Shown: piece by piece, positions 19,085 to 29,500 of the stretch | How the letters are laid out: every line of letters starts with the position of its first letter | How positions within the stretch are numbered: the stretch's first letter is position 1 | DNA from: Mesorhizobium sp. WSM4904 | GTDB taxonomy: Bacteria > Pseudomonadota > Alphaproteobacteria > Rhizobiales > Rhizobiaceae | NCBI RefSeq assembly: GCF_029674545.1 | Contig: NZ_CP121354.1 | Location: 5,713,001-5,777,000 of the forward strand | Length of the DNA stretch: 64,000 nt | Direction of reading: 5' to 3' | Position numbers and translations under genes: made by a program | The notes under the pieces: generated by a model | Told to the model about the DNA's origin: nothing | Databases searched by the model: none | Seen by the model: the letters and a program-made list of their open reading frames with translations, nothing else

Positions 19085-20017
19085 TCAGATCCGGCGCCAA
19101 AGGAAGGCGAGGTATAGCCCGAGCGTTCCCATGAGGGTCTGCCGGTAGACACCGCTTTTGCCGAGCAGGCTGAAGCGCCTGAAAGTGCTGCCCTTGCGCG
19201 CCCTGATGAACAGGCGAAGGCAAAGCGCCGCATCGCGCGCGATGAGGTCGCGGTTGACGGCAAGGCCCCTGAGATTGCTGTCGGTCCAGGTGGCGAACTG
19301 GCCCTTGAACAGACGTCCGAGCCTTGAAAGCCTCGCCTTCCACGAGACATTGGCGCCGACCAGGTTTGTTGCGTGCTGGCGGTATCTGACCAGAGGCCGC
19401 GGCTCGTAGCGGACCTTGCCGGCGGCGGCGGTGACGATGAGATAGGCCCACCAGTCGTGGCTGACGAATTCGGTTCTTGCCGACGCCTTGGCCAGAAGGT
19501 CGCGTGCCGCGCGGTTGAACAGCATGGTGTTGCCGCCGGCGATGCTTTGCACCAAAGCATTGGGGAAAGACGGCGGGCGGCGGAACAGCGGCGAATGGCC
19601 GACCGCGACGCCGGCCTCCGAAATGGTCACCGTCCGCGAGCAGAACAGGAGCGGCGTCCTCATGTCCTGCGCCTCCATCCAGCGGATGGCGCACTCCAGC
19701 CGGTCCGGCTCCCAGACGTCGTCCTGATCGCAAAAGGCGTAATAGTCGGCATCGATGCGCGGATCGATGATCATCGAGCGGAAATTGGCGGCGAAGCCCT
19801 TTCGCGGGCCCTCCACCACGGTGAGGGAACCCTTGTTCCAGCGGGATCGCCACGCCTCGATGATCGCGGTCGTGCCGTCCGTCGAGCCGTCGTCGGAAAT
19901 CCAGAGATCGACGCGAGGCCAGGATTGCGCGAGCAAGGAATCCAACTGCTCTCCGATATATGCCGCGCCATCCCTCGTGCCCATGAGAACGGCCACGCGC
20001 TGATTTTTTCCGGTCAC
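19085..20017 (-). CDS. Family 2 glycosyltransferase
   Basis: Inverting GT-A glycosyltransferase, 310 aa, cytoplasmic face of the inner membrane. N-terminal VAVLMGTRDGAAYIGEQLDSLLAQSW and ISDDGSTDGT bind the nucleotide; the metal-binding acidic motif is YYAFCDQDDVWEPDRLE, as in rhamnosyl/galactosyl transferases of the RfbF/WbbL type. A weakly hydrophobic C-terminus may contact the membrane. It lies between the dehydratase and the initiating transferase in one leftward unit, so it probably adds the second or a later sugar. Donor and linkage are unknown. Confidence 0.9.
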   Translation of the reverse strand: MTGKNQRVAVLMGTRDGAAYIGEQLDSLLAQSWPRVDLWISDDGSTDGTTAIIEAWRSRWNKGSLTVVEGPRKGFAANFRSMIIDPRIDADYYAFCDQDDVWEPDRLECAIRWMEAQDMRTPLLFCSRTVTISEAGVAVGHSPLFRRPPSFPNALVQSIAGGNTMLFNRAARDLLAKASARTEFVSHDWWAYLIVTAAAGKVRYEPRPLVRYRQHATNLVGANVSWKARLSRLGRLFKGQFATWTDSNLRGLAVNRDLIARDAALCLRLFIRARKGSTFRRFSLLGKSGVYRQTLMGTLGLYLAFLWRRI

Positions 20018-20082
20018 GGCCTCAAAACCTGCAGGGCATTCGAATGGGCTTCAATAGCCAATCATGAGCGGACAGCACAGGT

Positions 20083-22131
20083 CTAACCGACCTGTCCGGC
20101 CGTCTTCGGCACAGCGTGATCGCGCGGCGCGCCGCCGATGTCTTCCTCCGCCCGGTAGAGCCCGGCCAGGATCGCAAGCGCCGCGGCCTTGTCCCGGTCG
20201 TGCATCGCGGCCACCAGCGCCGGCAGCGCGGCCTCGATCCTTGCCCATTCCACGACGTCGGTCCTGAGGCCGAAGATCTTGGCGGTGTCGAGCTTGACGA
20301 CCTCCTCGTTCTCGCCATGCAGCGTCTCGTGCAGCTTCTCGCCGGGCCTGATGCCGGTGAAGCGGATCGGAATGTCGGTGTAGGGGCTTTTGCCGGCCAT
20401 GCGGATCATGGTCTCGGCGACTTCGAGGATCGGCACGGGCTTGCCCATGTCGAGCATGTAGATGGCGTAGTCGTCCCTGCCCTGGCGCTGCTCGGCATCG
20501 GCGGCCGACATGATGACGAGGTCGACCGCCTCGGCAACGGTCATGAAATAGCGTGTCATGCGCCGGTCGGTGATGGTGACCGGCCCGCCGGCCTCGATCT
20601 GCGCCTGGAAGATGGTCGCCACCGAACCGTTGGAGCCGAAGACATTGCCGAAGCGCACGGCGATGAATTTGGTGCCGGGACGATGCGCGCCGATGTGATG
20701 GGCGTGATGCACGCCGGCCTGGTGGCCGTTCAGCCCGCCGGCATGGAACGGCGCGGCGTGGGTTTCATGCAGCGAGGAAACGATCTGCTCGGCCGCCCGC
20801 TTGGTGACGCCGAGCACCGAGGTCGGGTCGACGGCCTTGTCGCTGGAAATCAGCAGGAATTGCGGCACGCCGCATTCGGCGGCGACCTCGGCACAGGCGA
20901 GCGTGCCGAAGACATTGGTCTCGATCGCCGCTTCCCAGTTCTCCTCCAAGAGCGGCACGTGTTTCAGCGCTGCGGCGTGAAAGATGATCGCGGGTTTGAA
21001 CTCGCTGACGAGGCGCATCATGTGCGGCCTGTCGGTGACGTCGACGATGCGGCTGGTCAGCCGGTCGCGGTCGTTCTCGTCGATCAGCTGATCGAGCTGG
21101 AAAATGCCGAACTCGGAATTGTCGGCCACCAGCACCGCCTCGGCGCCGAGTTCCAGCGCGCGCTTGACCAGGATGCGGCCGATGGAGCCGGCGCCGCCGG
21201 TGACCAGCACGCGCTTGCCGCCGACGAAGGCGCCGATGCGCGCCGTGTCGGTGGCGACCGCCGAGCGGCGCATGATGGTTTCCATCTCGACGGCATCGAG
21301 AACCAGTCTGCCGCCCTGCCCCAGTTCCGAAAGGCCGGAGAACTGGACAACGGCGATGCCGCTGTGGCGGGCGACGCGCACCAGCTCGGCATAGTCCTCG
21401 ATCTCGCGCTCGACCCCGTTGCCGAAGATCAGGAGGTCGAGGTTTTCCGTGCCCTTGACATATTCCTCCAGCACCTCGACCAGGCGCGGCCGCAGCGCCA
21501 CGACCGGAACGCCCTGGATCTGGGTGCCGAGCGGCGCGTCGCTCTCGGTCGCCATGATGCCGGCGATGGCGTATTCGGCAGGCACGGAAGTGCGCGTGAA
21601 GCGCACGATCACGTCGGCCTCGCTCAACCGGCCGATGAACAGCGCCTGCTTGATCGAAGGGTCGCTGGCGGCGCGGCGCAGGATACGCCAGGACGCGCCG
21701 TCGCGCAGGAAGCGATAGTAGAGCCTGGGTGCCGAAATGATGGTGAAGGACACCAGGAAGAAGACGATGAACTGGCGCTCGTTGAGGCCGGAGACCGGCT
21801 GATAGAAGGAACGGAAAGCGACCGCGGCCAGATAGAGGACCACCGTCAGGCTGCCGCAACCCTTCAGGATGTTGAAGAAGTCGGGCGTGGAGGCAAAGCG
21901 CCAGACGGTGCTGTAGAGGCCGCTAGCGCGGAACAACAGATGGGCGGCGAGCACGATGACCGCCCAGCAGACCAGCCCGCCGGTGGAGAACGCATCGAAC
22001 GAAAGCCGCGACTGCGAAAGCGTAAGGCTGAGCGCCACCGCGATCAGGACCATGACGAGGTCCTGAACCATGATGATGGCGCGCCGCATCTTCGGTCGGA
22101 TTCCCGATACGGCTTCTACATAGGCGGTCAT
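20083..22131 (-). CDS. FlaA1/WbpM-type nucleotide-sugar 4,6-dehydratase (membrane-anchored)
   Basis: Polysaccharide biosynthesis protein of the CapD/WbpM family, 682 aa: four N-terminal membrane helices (residues about 17-170), a Rossmann-like domain, then the dehydratase with NAD motif VTGGAGSIGR and SSDKAVDPTSVLGVTKRAAE. It converts UDP-GlcNAc (or similar) to the 4-keto-6-deoxy sugar, a substrate for DegT aminotransferases and WbpV-like reductases, both present nearby. Odd: a histidine-rich insert (about eight His in 27 residues, DNA 20685-20770) interrupts the region just before KFIAVRFGNVFGSNGSV, where relatives are compact. Confidence 0.93.
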   Translation of the reverse strand: MTAYVEAVSGIRPKMRRAIIMVQDLVMVLIAVALSLTLSQSRLSFDAFSTGGLVCWAVIVLAAHLLFRASGLYSTVWRFASTPDFFNILKGCGSLTVVLYLAAVAFRSFYQPVSGLNERQFIVFFLVSFTIISAPRLYYRFLRDGASWRILRRAASDPSIKQALFIGRLSEADVIVRFTRTSVPAEYAIAGIMATESDAPLGTQIQGVPVVALRPRLVEVLEEYVKGTENLDLLIFGNGVEREIEDYAELVRVARHSGIAVVQFSGLSELGQGGRLVLDAVEMETIMRRSAVATDTARIGAFVGGKRVLVTGGAGSIGRILVKRALELGAEAVLVADNSEFGIFQLDQLIDENDRDRLTSRIVDVTDRPHMMRLVSEFKPAIIFHAAALKHVPLLEENWEAAIETNVFGTLACAEVAAECGVPQFLLISSDKAVDPTSVLGVTKRAAEQIVSSLHETHAAPFHAGGLNGHQAGVHHAHHIGAHRPGTKFIAVRFGNVFGSNGSVATIFQAQIEAGGPVTITDRRMTRYFMTVAEAVDLVIMSAADAEQRQGRDDYAIYMLDMGKPVPILEVAETMIRMAGKSPYTDIPIRFTGIRPGEKLHETLHGENEEVVKLDTAKIFGLRTDVVEWARIEAALPALVAAMHDRDKAAALAILAGLYRAEEDIGGAPRDHAVPKTAGQVG

Positions 22132-22418
22132 TGGGTAGTACTGAACTCCAGGCGCAGAGATACTATCAGAACGGCGCAGGACAAGACACCGTCCCCCGCC
22201 ACTCCAGATTGCAAATCCCCAACCCTGTCACCCGGTTATCGCATTAGCGCGGAGCGGGCGAGAGGGATAGGGGTTTTTTGCTCAATGAGTTTCTGACGCC
22301 TAGTTGCTTTGTGAATGCCGTTCTTATGAACACCATCTAATGTGTATTGGCGGACATTGTGGTCTAGCCACGTTCGCGGGGTTAGGACATAAGGGGTCGA
22401 TTCGCAGCGAGACCAACG
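22132..22418. other. Intergenic region at a composition boundary
   Basis: No gene is visible. From about 22250 rightward the DNA becomes clearly AT-richer than the preceding genes, and the change continues through the next gene. Divergent promoters for the dehydratase unit and the fusion gene must lie here, but no clear -35/-10 pair stands out. Confidence 0.4.
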
Positions 22419-24212
22419 ATGCCTCCCAAAATTATCTGGACACTATGGCTGCAAGGCATTGAAGCCGCGCCACCAATCGTCAAAGCCTGCGTTAGCTCTT
22501 GGCAGAGAGTCAATTCAGATTGGACTATTCAAGTTCTGACTAAAGAAAGTCTGGCAGACTTTTTGCCGGAAGTGCGTGATCCAAGTTCCATTCTCTCCAT
22601 GTCGCTTCCGGACGCAACGTACAGTGATATCGTCCGCATCGAATTGCTGTCGAGATACGGTGGAGTTTGGGTAGACGCTACCTGCTATTGCCTCCAGGCA
22701 CTTGACGAATGGCTTGATGACGTCATGTCCGAAGGGTTCTTTGCCTTCGAGCGCCCCGCTCCCACCCGAATGCTATCTTCATGGTTTCTGGCAGCCAACC
22801 AGTCGTCGTATATTGTTCACGAATGGCGGAGGCGAGTTCACCAGCACTGGGACGGGCGAACAGACGATCCAGATTACTTCTGGTTTCACCATCTGTTTGA
22901 CGACGCTTATCAAAAAAGTAAAAAATTTCGCACGTTGTGGGATCGGATCCCGAAGATATCGGCGAACGATCCACATATGTTTGCACCGTATGAGACGCGA
23001 TTGCTTGGTCCAATTTCGAAAGAGGATCGAGAGGCTGTTTCTTTTGCTAAGATTCCGTTGCTAAAGCTCACGCACAAGGTGGATCATATCGCGACTCGCG
23101 ACGGAAGCGCTTACCAATTCCTTTGCGGCTTCGGCGGGCGCAGCTCTCGCCAAGGTGTCAAATATTCGAGCGGTCGATACACTTCGGTTGCCGATCGATT
23201 CAACAAAGCTGCGCCGATCCTTTTGTGCTGGTATGGGTCTCTAAAAGACAACGGAACTGTCGGAGATTTGTACGCCCTGCAGAGTGTTGCAGCTCGTCTC
23301 AAAGCGTTAGGAGTGAATTTCAGGCACCTAACCGCCAGTTCTGAATTCGAAATCTCTGGCGAAAGAGTAGCGCCGGACACGGTCGTCCATAGTGACTATG
23401 CCACGCTAGTCTTCGTTTGCGGACCGGTTATCAAGCATCACCCGATAGTGGAGACGGTAATCCGTCGATTTCCATCCGCAAAGAAAATCGGTATCAGCGT
23501 CAGCCTTTTTCCAGCTAATCACGTAAGCTACACTCAACCATTCGATGTCGTATTGGCACGAGAAGGGGGGCCTCGACGTTTTGAGGATGTGGCTATTCTT
23601 GCTCCTTCGCTGGTCACACAAAAACGGGCACGCGCATCAAACGAACCGCTTGTTGTAGGACTAGTGCTTCGCGGGGAGCAAAGTGAATATGGTCCCGACA
23701 GCTCACTCCATGACCGCACCAGTGCCCTGGTATCGCACGTGCTCAGCACCCTAGGCACAAAGTATCAGGTCAAAACGGTAGAGATCGAACACCACTTGAC
23801 GCGCTCCGGTCAGACCCCGCTCGAGATGGAGAGGCTATATTCATCCTGTGACCTGGTACTCACGTCCCGGTTTCACGGAGCGATTTTGGCGATGCGCAAC
23901 GAAATTCCTTTCATCGCTGTTGATCAAATTCGTAGGGGCGGGAAGCTGACAAGCCTCCTTTCAACCTCTGGGTGGCCCTTTGTTTATCGTGCTGAGCACA
24001 TAGACGGAGACCATGTGGCCCGCGCTGCGCTGGAGCTAGTCGAGGGCGACAAAAGTGATCTGTTGCTGGACGTTGCGGAGTCCACGAGGTTAAAGGCTGC
24101 AGAAACCCTCAATGCCCTAGAGGCTTTGCTGGGGACAAGGCCACCTGAGGCATTGCGTCCAAGTTTGCGTAGCCGATTGCAACAAGGTCTGGCTCGCTGG
24201 CGACGCGGATGA
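22419..24212 (+). CDS. Fusion: capsular-polysaccharide-synthesis glycosyltransferase + polysaccharide pyruvyl transferase domain
   Basis: Two-domain protein, 597 aa. Residues about 1-215 match the Caps_synth/GT32-like fold: PKIIWTLWLQG, then YSDIVRIELLSRYGGVWVDATCYC with the acidic donor site. Residues about 265-570 match the pyruvyl transferase family: LLCWYGSLKDNGTVGDLYALQ near the start and SCDLVLTSRFHGAILAMRNEIPFIAV near the end. It could add a sugar and then a pyruvate ketal to the same glycan. Base composition is lower in GC than flanking genes, suggesting transfer. Its 3' end overlaps the convergent wzt gene by 104 bp. Confidence 0.82.
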   Translation: MPPKIIWTLWLQGIEAAPPIVKACVSSWQRVNSDWTIQVLTKESLADFLPEVRDPSSILSMSLPDATYSDIVRIELLSRYGGVWVDATCYCLQALDEWLDDVMSEGFFAFERPAPTRMLSSWFLAANQSSYIVHEWRRRVHQHWDGRTDDPDYFWFHHLFDDAYQKSKKFRTLWDRIPKISANDPHMFAPYETRLLGPISKEDREAVSFAKIPLLKLTHKVDHIATRDGSAYQFLCGFGGRSSRQGVKYSSGRYTSVADRFNKAAPILLCWYGSLKDNGTVGDLYALQSVAARLKALGVNFRHLTASSEFEISGERVAPDTVVHSDYATLVFVCGPVIKHHPIVETVIRRFPSAKKIGISVSLFPANHVSYTQPFDVVLAREGGPRRFEDVAILAPSLVTQKRARASNEPLVVGLVLRGEQSEYGPDSSLHDRTSALVSHVLSTLGTKYQVKTVEIEHHLTRSGQTPLEMERLYSSCDLVLTSRFHGAILAMRNEIPFIAVDQIRRGGKLTSLLSTSGWPFVYRAEHIDGDHVARAALELVEGDKSDLLLDVAESTRLKAAETLNALEALLGTRPPEALRPSLRSRLQQGLARWRRG

Positions 24213-25662
24213 GAACTCCTTCAACAACCTTGTGAAGCATACGGAAGTCGTCATCGACCATGCCTCGCACGCCCGCACTTGCCAGATAGACTCCCGGCAG
24301 CATTATGCAATTGAAGGTGAAACTTATTCGCAGTGAGGTCCCACTGCTGACGAATTGGGTCCGTTCCCTCCGAGCTCTGTGCGTATCTGAGCCCGCCAGA
24401 ACAAGGCCGGTTACACTTTTGAATAGAAATTCGAATCCGACACCCGTTGCGTCAGCGTTGAAGTCAACCATGTATTCGAAAACATAGCGCCTCCCCATCT
24501 GCAGCACGTTTACTTGCTCGCCACTAAGCGTCGTGATGCGCATATCGCGAATACGGGCGCCGCGTTCTTCAAGGTAAACTGTAGACTTCGACGACAGGTT
24601 GGGATCGTAGTAGTCTGCATACAGCGCACTTGCGTTGATCGGCTCTGACTCGGTCTCGGCAGCCGACACAGTCAAAGCGTCAGGCTCGGCTCCATCTAGG
24701 CTGGAAGAAGCTGACGAAATGTCTGCTGGAGAGTCCGTCGCGAGAGGCGCCAATTTTGGATCTGCTGCGGAATGTCCCTCACTGAAGTCGCCAATCACTG
24801 TTACCTGTGGGGCGGACATAGCTATGTTAAGCTCCGCGATTCCCGCGCGAATTTCTGTCACCGTTTCGGCGCTTGCATTCACTAGCCGCTGATACTGTCC
24901 CACGATCGTTTTCGGCCTACCCTCCAGAATAAGTTCACCAGCGTCGATCAGCATCGCTCGCGTGCACAATTGGACAATGGTTTGCGCGCCGTGGCTGACG
25001 AAAAGAATGGTGCCCCCCCTATCTTTAATGTCTTCGATGCGGGCGAAGCACTTGCGTTGGAAGGCCTCGTCCCCGACGGCAAGCGCTTCGTCCACCACAA
25101 GGATGTCCGGATCGACGTTAATCGCAGTGGCGAAGGCGAGGCGCACATACATGCCTGACGAATAGGTCTTCACGGGCTGATCGATGAAAGGCCCGATATC
25201 GGCGAAGCGAGCTATGTCGTCGAAACGCCACTCCATTTCCTTGCGCGGGATGCCTAAGATCGAAGCATTGAGGAACACATTCTCACGACCAGTGAATTCC
25301 GGGTTGAAGCCGGCACCAAGTTCCAGCAACGCGGCGATACGTCCATTGACCTCGACCGAGCCGCTGGTCGGTTGGAGTGTCCCGCAAATGATTTGCAGCA
25401 ATGTCGACTTGCCGGAACCGTTTCGGCCAATGATACCGACGGTTTCGCCGCGCCCAATCTCGAAAGAAACACCCGACAAAGCGGCAAAATCGCGGAAATA
25501 GCGGCGGGGCTGACGACCAAATAAACGCTCTAGCCGCGGCACCACCATCTGCTTGAAGCGGTCTTCAGGCCGCTCGAACATCACATAGTGCTTTGACACG
25601 TCACGCACACGGATGGCGACATCCGATCCCGTGCGGTTGACCAAGGAGACGCTAGAGGACAT
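24109..25662 (-). CDS. wzt: Polysaccharide ABC exporter ATPase Wzt with C-terminal substrate-recognition domain
   Basis: ATPase of a Wzm/Wzt O-antigen exporter, 517 aa from the ATG at 25662 (AGAGGA upstream; a TTG two codons earlier is possible). Walker A GRNGSGKST, the KTYSSGMYVRLAFA signature and Walker B DILVVDEALAVGD are intact. After a low-complexity Ser/Ala/Glu linker, the C-terminal part (about 360-490) matches the Wzt_C beta-sandwich that recognises the finished glycan terminus. It overlaps the permease stop by 11 bp. A dedicated Wzt_C domain implies export of a chain carrying a specific terminal modification. Confidence 0.93.
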   Translation of the reverse strand: MSSSVSLVNRTGSDVAIRVRDVSKHYVMFERPEDRFKQMVVPRLERLFGRQPRRYFRDFAALSGVSFEIGRGETVGIIGRNGSGKSTLLQIICGTLQPTSGSVEVNGRIAALLELGAGFNPEFTGRENVFLNASILGIPRKEMEWRFDDIARFADIGPFIDQPVKTYSSGMYVRLAFATAINVDPDILVVDEALAVGDEAFQRKCFARIEDIKDRGGTILFVSHGAQTIVQLCTRAMLIDAGELILEGRPKTIVGQYQRLVNASAETVTEIRAGIAELNIAMSAPQVTVIGDFSEGHSAADPKLAPLATDSPADISSASSSLDGAEPDALTVSAAETESEPINASALYADYYDPNLSSKSTVYLEERGARIRDMRITTLSGEQVNVLQMGRRYVFEYMVDFNADATGVGFEFLFKSVTGLVLAGSDTHRARRERTQFVSSGTSLRISFTFNCIMLPGVYLASAGVRGMVDDDFRMLHKVVEGVLIRVASEPDLVAIGYANLDAMPQVALSPAKPLGH

Positions 25663-26452
25663 CGGCAAATCCTCTGCGGGTCTTTTGAAAAAACTGATAT
25701 CCGAGAAATGCTATTCCAAGCGCTATCAACGAATAATAACCAAGCGCTAACCAGTCCGGCTGGACGCCGAAGAGAACCACATTGCGAAAACCCTCGACAG
25801 GAATCGCAAGTGGGTTAAGCGAGAGCCATGGCTGCAGCCATGTAGGCAAAGATGCCCGTTGGAAGAACACCGGCGACAAGAACATCGTCGCGGTCACCAA
25901 CGGCGTCACGATCTGACTGCTGTCCCGAAAGTAGACGCCGATCGAAGCCAACGTCCAGGCGATCCCGACCACGAGCACGATCAATGGCGCGAAAACCACC
26001 GGCGCCAGAACCACCGTAAGTGGTACACCGCCAAACACGACATAGGCAAAGACCAGAAGGACCAACAGGCTGACTGCCGCATGAAACAAGGCAGCACCCG
26101 CTGAAACCACGGGAAGTATTTGAATCGGAAAGACAATCTTCTTGACGTAGTTCGAATTGGCCACGATCAGACCTGGCGACAACGAAACTACCTCGGCAAA
26201 GAATTGAAAGATGATCAATCCGCAGAAGAGGATGACGGCGAACTCACCAGTCGAATGCGTTGCGTTCTGTTGGTCCGGGATCGTCCAACGCGCCTTCATC
26301 ACCACGCCGAAAACGAAGGTGTATACAGCCAACATGAATAGCGGATTGAGGAGTGACCAAAACAACCCAAGTGCAGAGCCGCGATAACGGCCAGCGATCT
26401 CTCGGCGGATGAGAGAGAATATCAATTCCCGCAAGCGCAACTCCAATAGCAT
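25652..26452 (-). CDS. wzm: Polysaccharide ABC exporter permease Wzm
   Basis: ABC-2 type membrane permease, 266 aa, with six hydrophobic segments. N-terminal LIRREIAGRYRGSALGLFWSLLNPLFML is the family hallmark for O-antigen/teichoic acid exporters (RfbA/TagG type). It pairs with wzt downstream (11-bp overlap). It lies 94 bp after the giant glycosyltransferase gene in the same direction, so the export machinery is part of the rhamnose/sulfotransferase operon. Confidence 0.93.
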   Translation of the reverse strand: MLLELRLRELIFSLIRREIAGRYRGSALGLFWSLLNPLFMLAVYTFVFGVVMKARWTIPDQQNATHSTGEFAVILFCGLIIFQFFAEVVSLSPGLIVANSNYVKKIVFPIQILPVVSAGAALFHAAVSLLVLLVFAYVVFGGVPLTVVLAPVVFAPLIVLVVGIAWTLASIGVYFRDSSQIVTPLVTATMFLSPVFFQRASLPTWLQPWLSLNPLAIPVEGFRNVVLFGVQPDWLALGYYSLIALGIAFLGYQFFQKTRRGFADVL

Positions 26453-26546
26453 TCTTCAGTCGATAATACGCAAAATCCAACGAGCGGAGCCCAGTACGAC
26501 TCAACGTAGGGATTTCCAGACATTAGGCGGCCCACATACGCTGCGT

Positions 26547-29500
26547 TCATGTCGTCGAGTGTAACCTGGCCGCAAGCGCGCCAGGATCGTACCTAGTTCC
26601 CACGAATGGAATGTTCCGAATTTCTTTTCGATTCACGAGGCGACCAATATTCTCCTCCGCCAGTTTGATGCTCTCTTCTAAAGCCGCAGCGACTTCATCC
26701 GGTGTTACCCGATCAATCCCAATCAAGTTCTCACTTCTTTCCGAGATGTTCTTTGAATCATAGTTATTGGAAATAGTAATAAGGCCCGCATGAGCCATTT
26801 CCAATGGTGGATAGCTGGGGTGCGGAGAAATCATTAAAGAAATTCCGACACTCGCTCGGCTTAAATATCCCGCGTATTCTTCAAGGCTCACCTTACCAGG
26901 AACGGTACAATTTTGCACAGGCCAAGTTTTTGTCGGATCGAAGTTCTCCCCCAGGAATACCACTTGCCATTTGATGGCATTGACGGGATCTCTCTGCTGC
27001 CACAACGACAGTCCGTCAACGATTATCTCAAAGCAATTCCTGGCGGCGGTAGGTCTCCCGTAACACAGAATAATCCTTTCCTTGGGAACCCTTTCGATTG
27101 CCCGCTCAATTGTCCTGTTAACTTGATAAGGAACTACATGTTGACCAGCAATATCAAATCGGTCTTTCAAGAACGTCGAAAGCTCTTCTGAATTCACGAG
27201 CGGGATTACACCTTGGCCCAGGTCATAAGTTGACTCCGCGATTGCCCATCGCGAGGACCACTGCACGAAATTCGACTCATAATCTTGTATAAAATAGACC
27301 GCGCTCGAACTGCGGCCGAATGCCTTCTCTTGAAAACGGGCGATCGACCTTCGCAGGTACTCCGACCACCAGGCCGTCGAGATGTAGACGTCGTCCTCCC
27401 GTACGTCCAAACCGTGCGTTCGATTAAATGCCTCGAAAACTACAGCATGGCCCGTGTGTGGGTTCAAAACGTATCCAGGAAAGTTCTGCAGGTGGCTGCG
27501 CTCTACGGGAGAATCGAGCACAACAATTCTCTTGTCAAAGTCGGGCAACTCAGCAGCTATTTCGTCGAAGACCTTTATCGCAGTTGATATTCCTCCAAAA
27601 ATCCAAAGCGGGTCTATCGTCGGAAGAAGTAGGTTGATCCTTGGCTTCCTACTGTTCGACCTGGTCATTTTTAGAGGGCGAAGTTCGCCATAGTCTCGAC
27701 TAAGCGAAAGCTCTAAGCGTCCCGGCTCCTCAAAAAGCGGCGCATAAGCCTGCTCCATCAACCTGGCGTCGCTTGGTTGCTCCAAAGCCAGCAACGTTGG
27801 CGATGGAGGCTCGGTACTCTTTTGAATCTTGAGCCAAGAAAACCCGGCACATTCTGCAAAATGCAGATAGCTGCGCTCGATGGCGTGGGCCAAGGTACCG
27901 TCAACCTGGCCGACCTCATCCGGGAAGTCATCGAACGACAATTCCAGGTCGAGCAGAGGCTTCAGCGCAGCCGACCGCCCCCAGAACATCGAGCCGGACG
28001 GGAATTCCAGAACACTGTCTTTGCTGAGATCCCAGTTGGCGCGCCGCAGCAGGCCCTTAGCCATATTGAAATCAAACCCCCAATTCAGCATAGGTTGAAT
28101 GGGGGCGTAGTGCTGCGGATAAATTATACCGATCTTTGGATTCGACATAAAAATCGAAAATACTGATTTAACGATCTCTTTCGATCCAATCAGGTTGTCG
28201 ATCAAATATGACCTCCAACCCTCAAGAGCAGACAAATGAGGAGATTTTTTTGTGTGAAGGTGCAGAAAGAATTCGTGCCTATCGTATATATCACGAAACC
28301 CTACAATCTTCGGCGCGATATCCCGCCCTCTATTCTCGAATATGCGGATATCGATGCGCTCGAAACCGTTCTCCTCGCACATTCTTCTTACAGCAGCAGC
28401 CTTACTATTGTCGACTGTTGAGACGTATAGGCTGAAATCCTTTCCGACGTTCCTAAGCGCTGCAAGTATTTCAGGGAATACTTCCGTGTAGAAAACATGG
28501 ACAATTACCGCAATGTCTCCGGGTAACGCTACCTTTGAGACTCGAGGTAACGGTATACGAACGGCCACGTCATGCTCCGGCGACAGGCGCCTTGCATTCG
28601 TCGCACCGTCGTCACGAACAAGGGAAAACGAGGAAGAATCTGTACGACTATTCAGCACAAGCCCTGGGAGGGCATGCCGTTTTCTGACGGCAAAGCGCTT
28701 CGCTCTTTCGAATGTTACATAAAATCCTTCGCTTCTAATAAGCTTCAATGCGTGGCCTGTGCGATATATAACCCTCTTTGCAGCATATTTTCCTACCGAA
28801 ACACCACGGAAAGCCGAACGGACCAGCGTTCGAGCAAGCCTAAAGGGAGGGAAACTCCGAGCGACCGTCGTCGCGGCGCGTAGAGGGCGTGTAATTTTCC
28901 AAGATCTACTGCTCTTTATGGCAGATAACGTCTCCAAGGCATGAAGAAATCTATTTTTTTCTTCTTCGACAGCGGCGTCTTTTTCATTCAATTGGGCACG
29001 CAACGTGGCGATCGTTGTTTCTTGAATCCCAGCTTCCGCTGCTCGCCTGTCCATATCCGCCTGAAATTTTCGCTTCGTCTTCGCTAGATCACTTGCGAAT
29101 TTGGCGGCGCGCTCGTCACGTTCAGCCGCCTCTGCGCGCATCTTGGCAACCGTGACTTCAAGCTCCTTCAATTCGACGGAACGGCTTTCAGCCACCCTCG
29201 CGGTTTCGGCTTGAACTTCCGACATGGCCCTGATGCGAGCATCCAATTCGGGGAAGCAGGCGTCACCGAAGATTGAACTCGCCCCCTCGAAAGCCAAACT
29301 CACCGCATCAATCTGCTTCAAAGCACGTTCGTCACGAGCGTTTTTTTCAAGCGCCGTCAGGGCCGCATAAGCATCCTTAATCCAGCCGGCGATGCGCGGG
29401 TCCGCGTCGAGCAAATCGGCGCTGGCCGTAAAATGCCGATTGTCGGCAGAAAAATGCGTGGCCAACAAAGACTGCCACTCCATTTTCGGCCGCGGCCAAT

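Noticed and set aside
20116..22296. A 726-codon plus-strand open frame opposite the dehydratase
   Set aside because: Composition is that of an antisense frame (rich in Asp, His, Arg, Gly with no motifs), and the minus strand encodes a clear WbpM-type protein.
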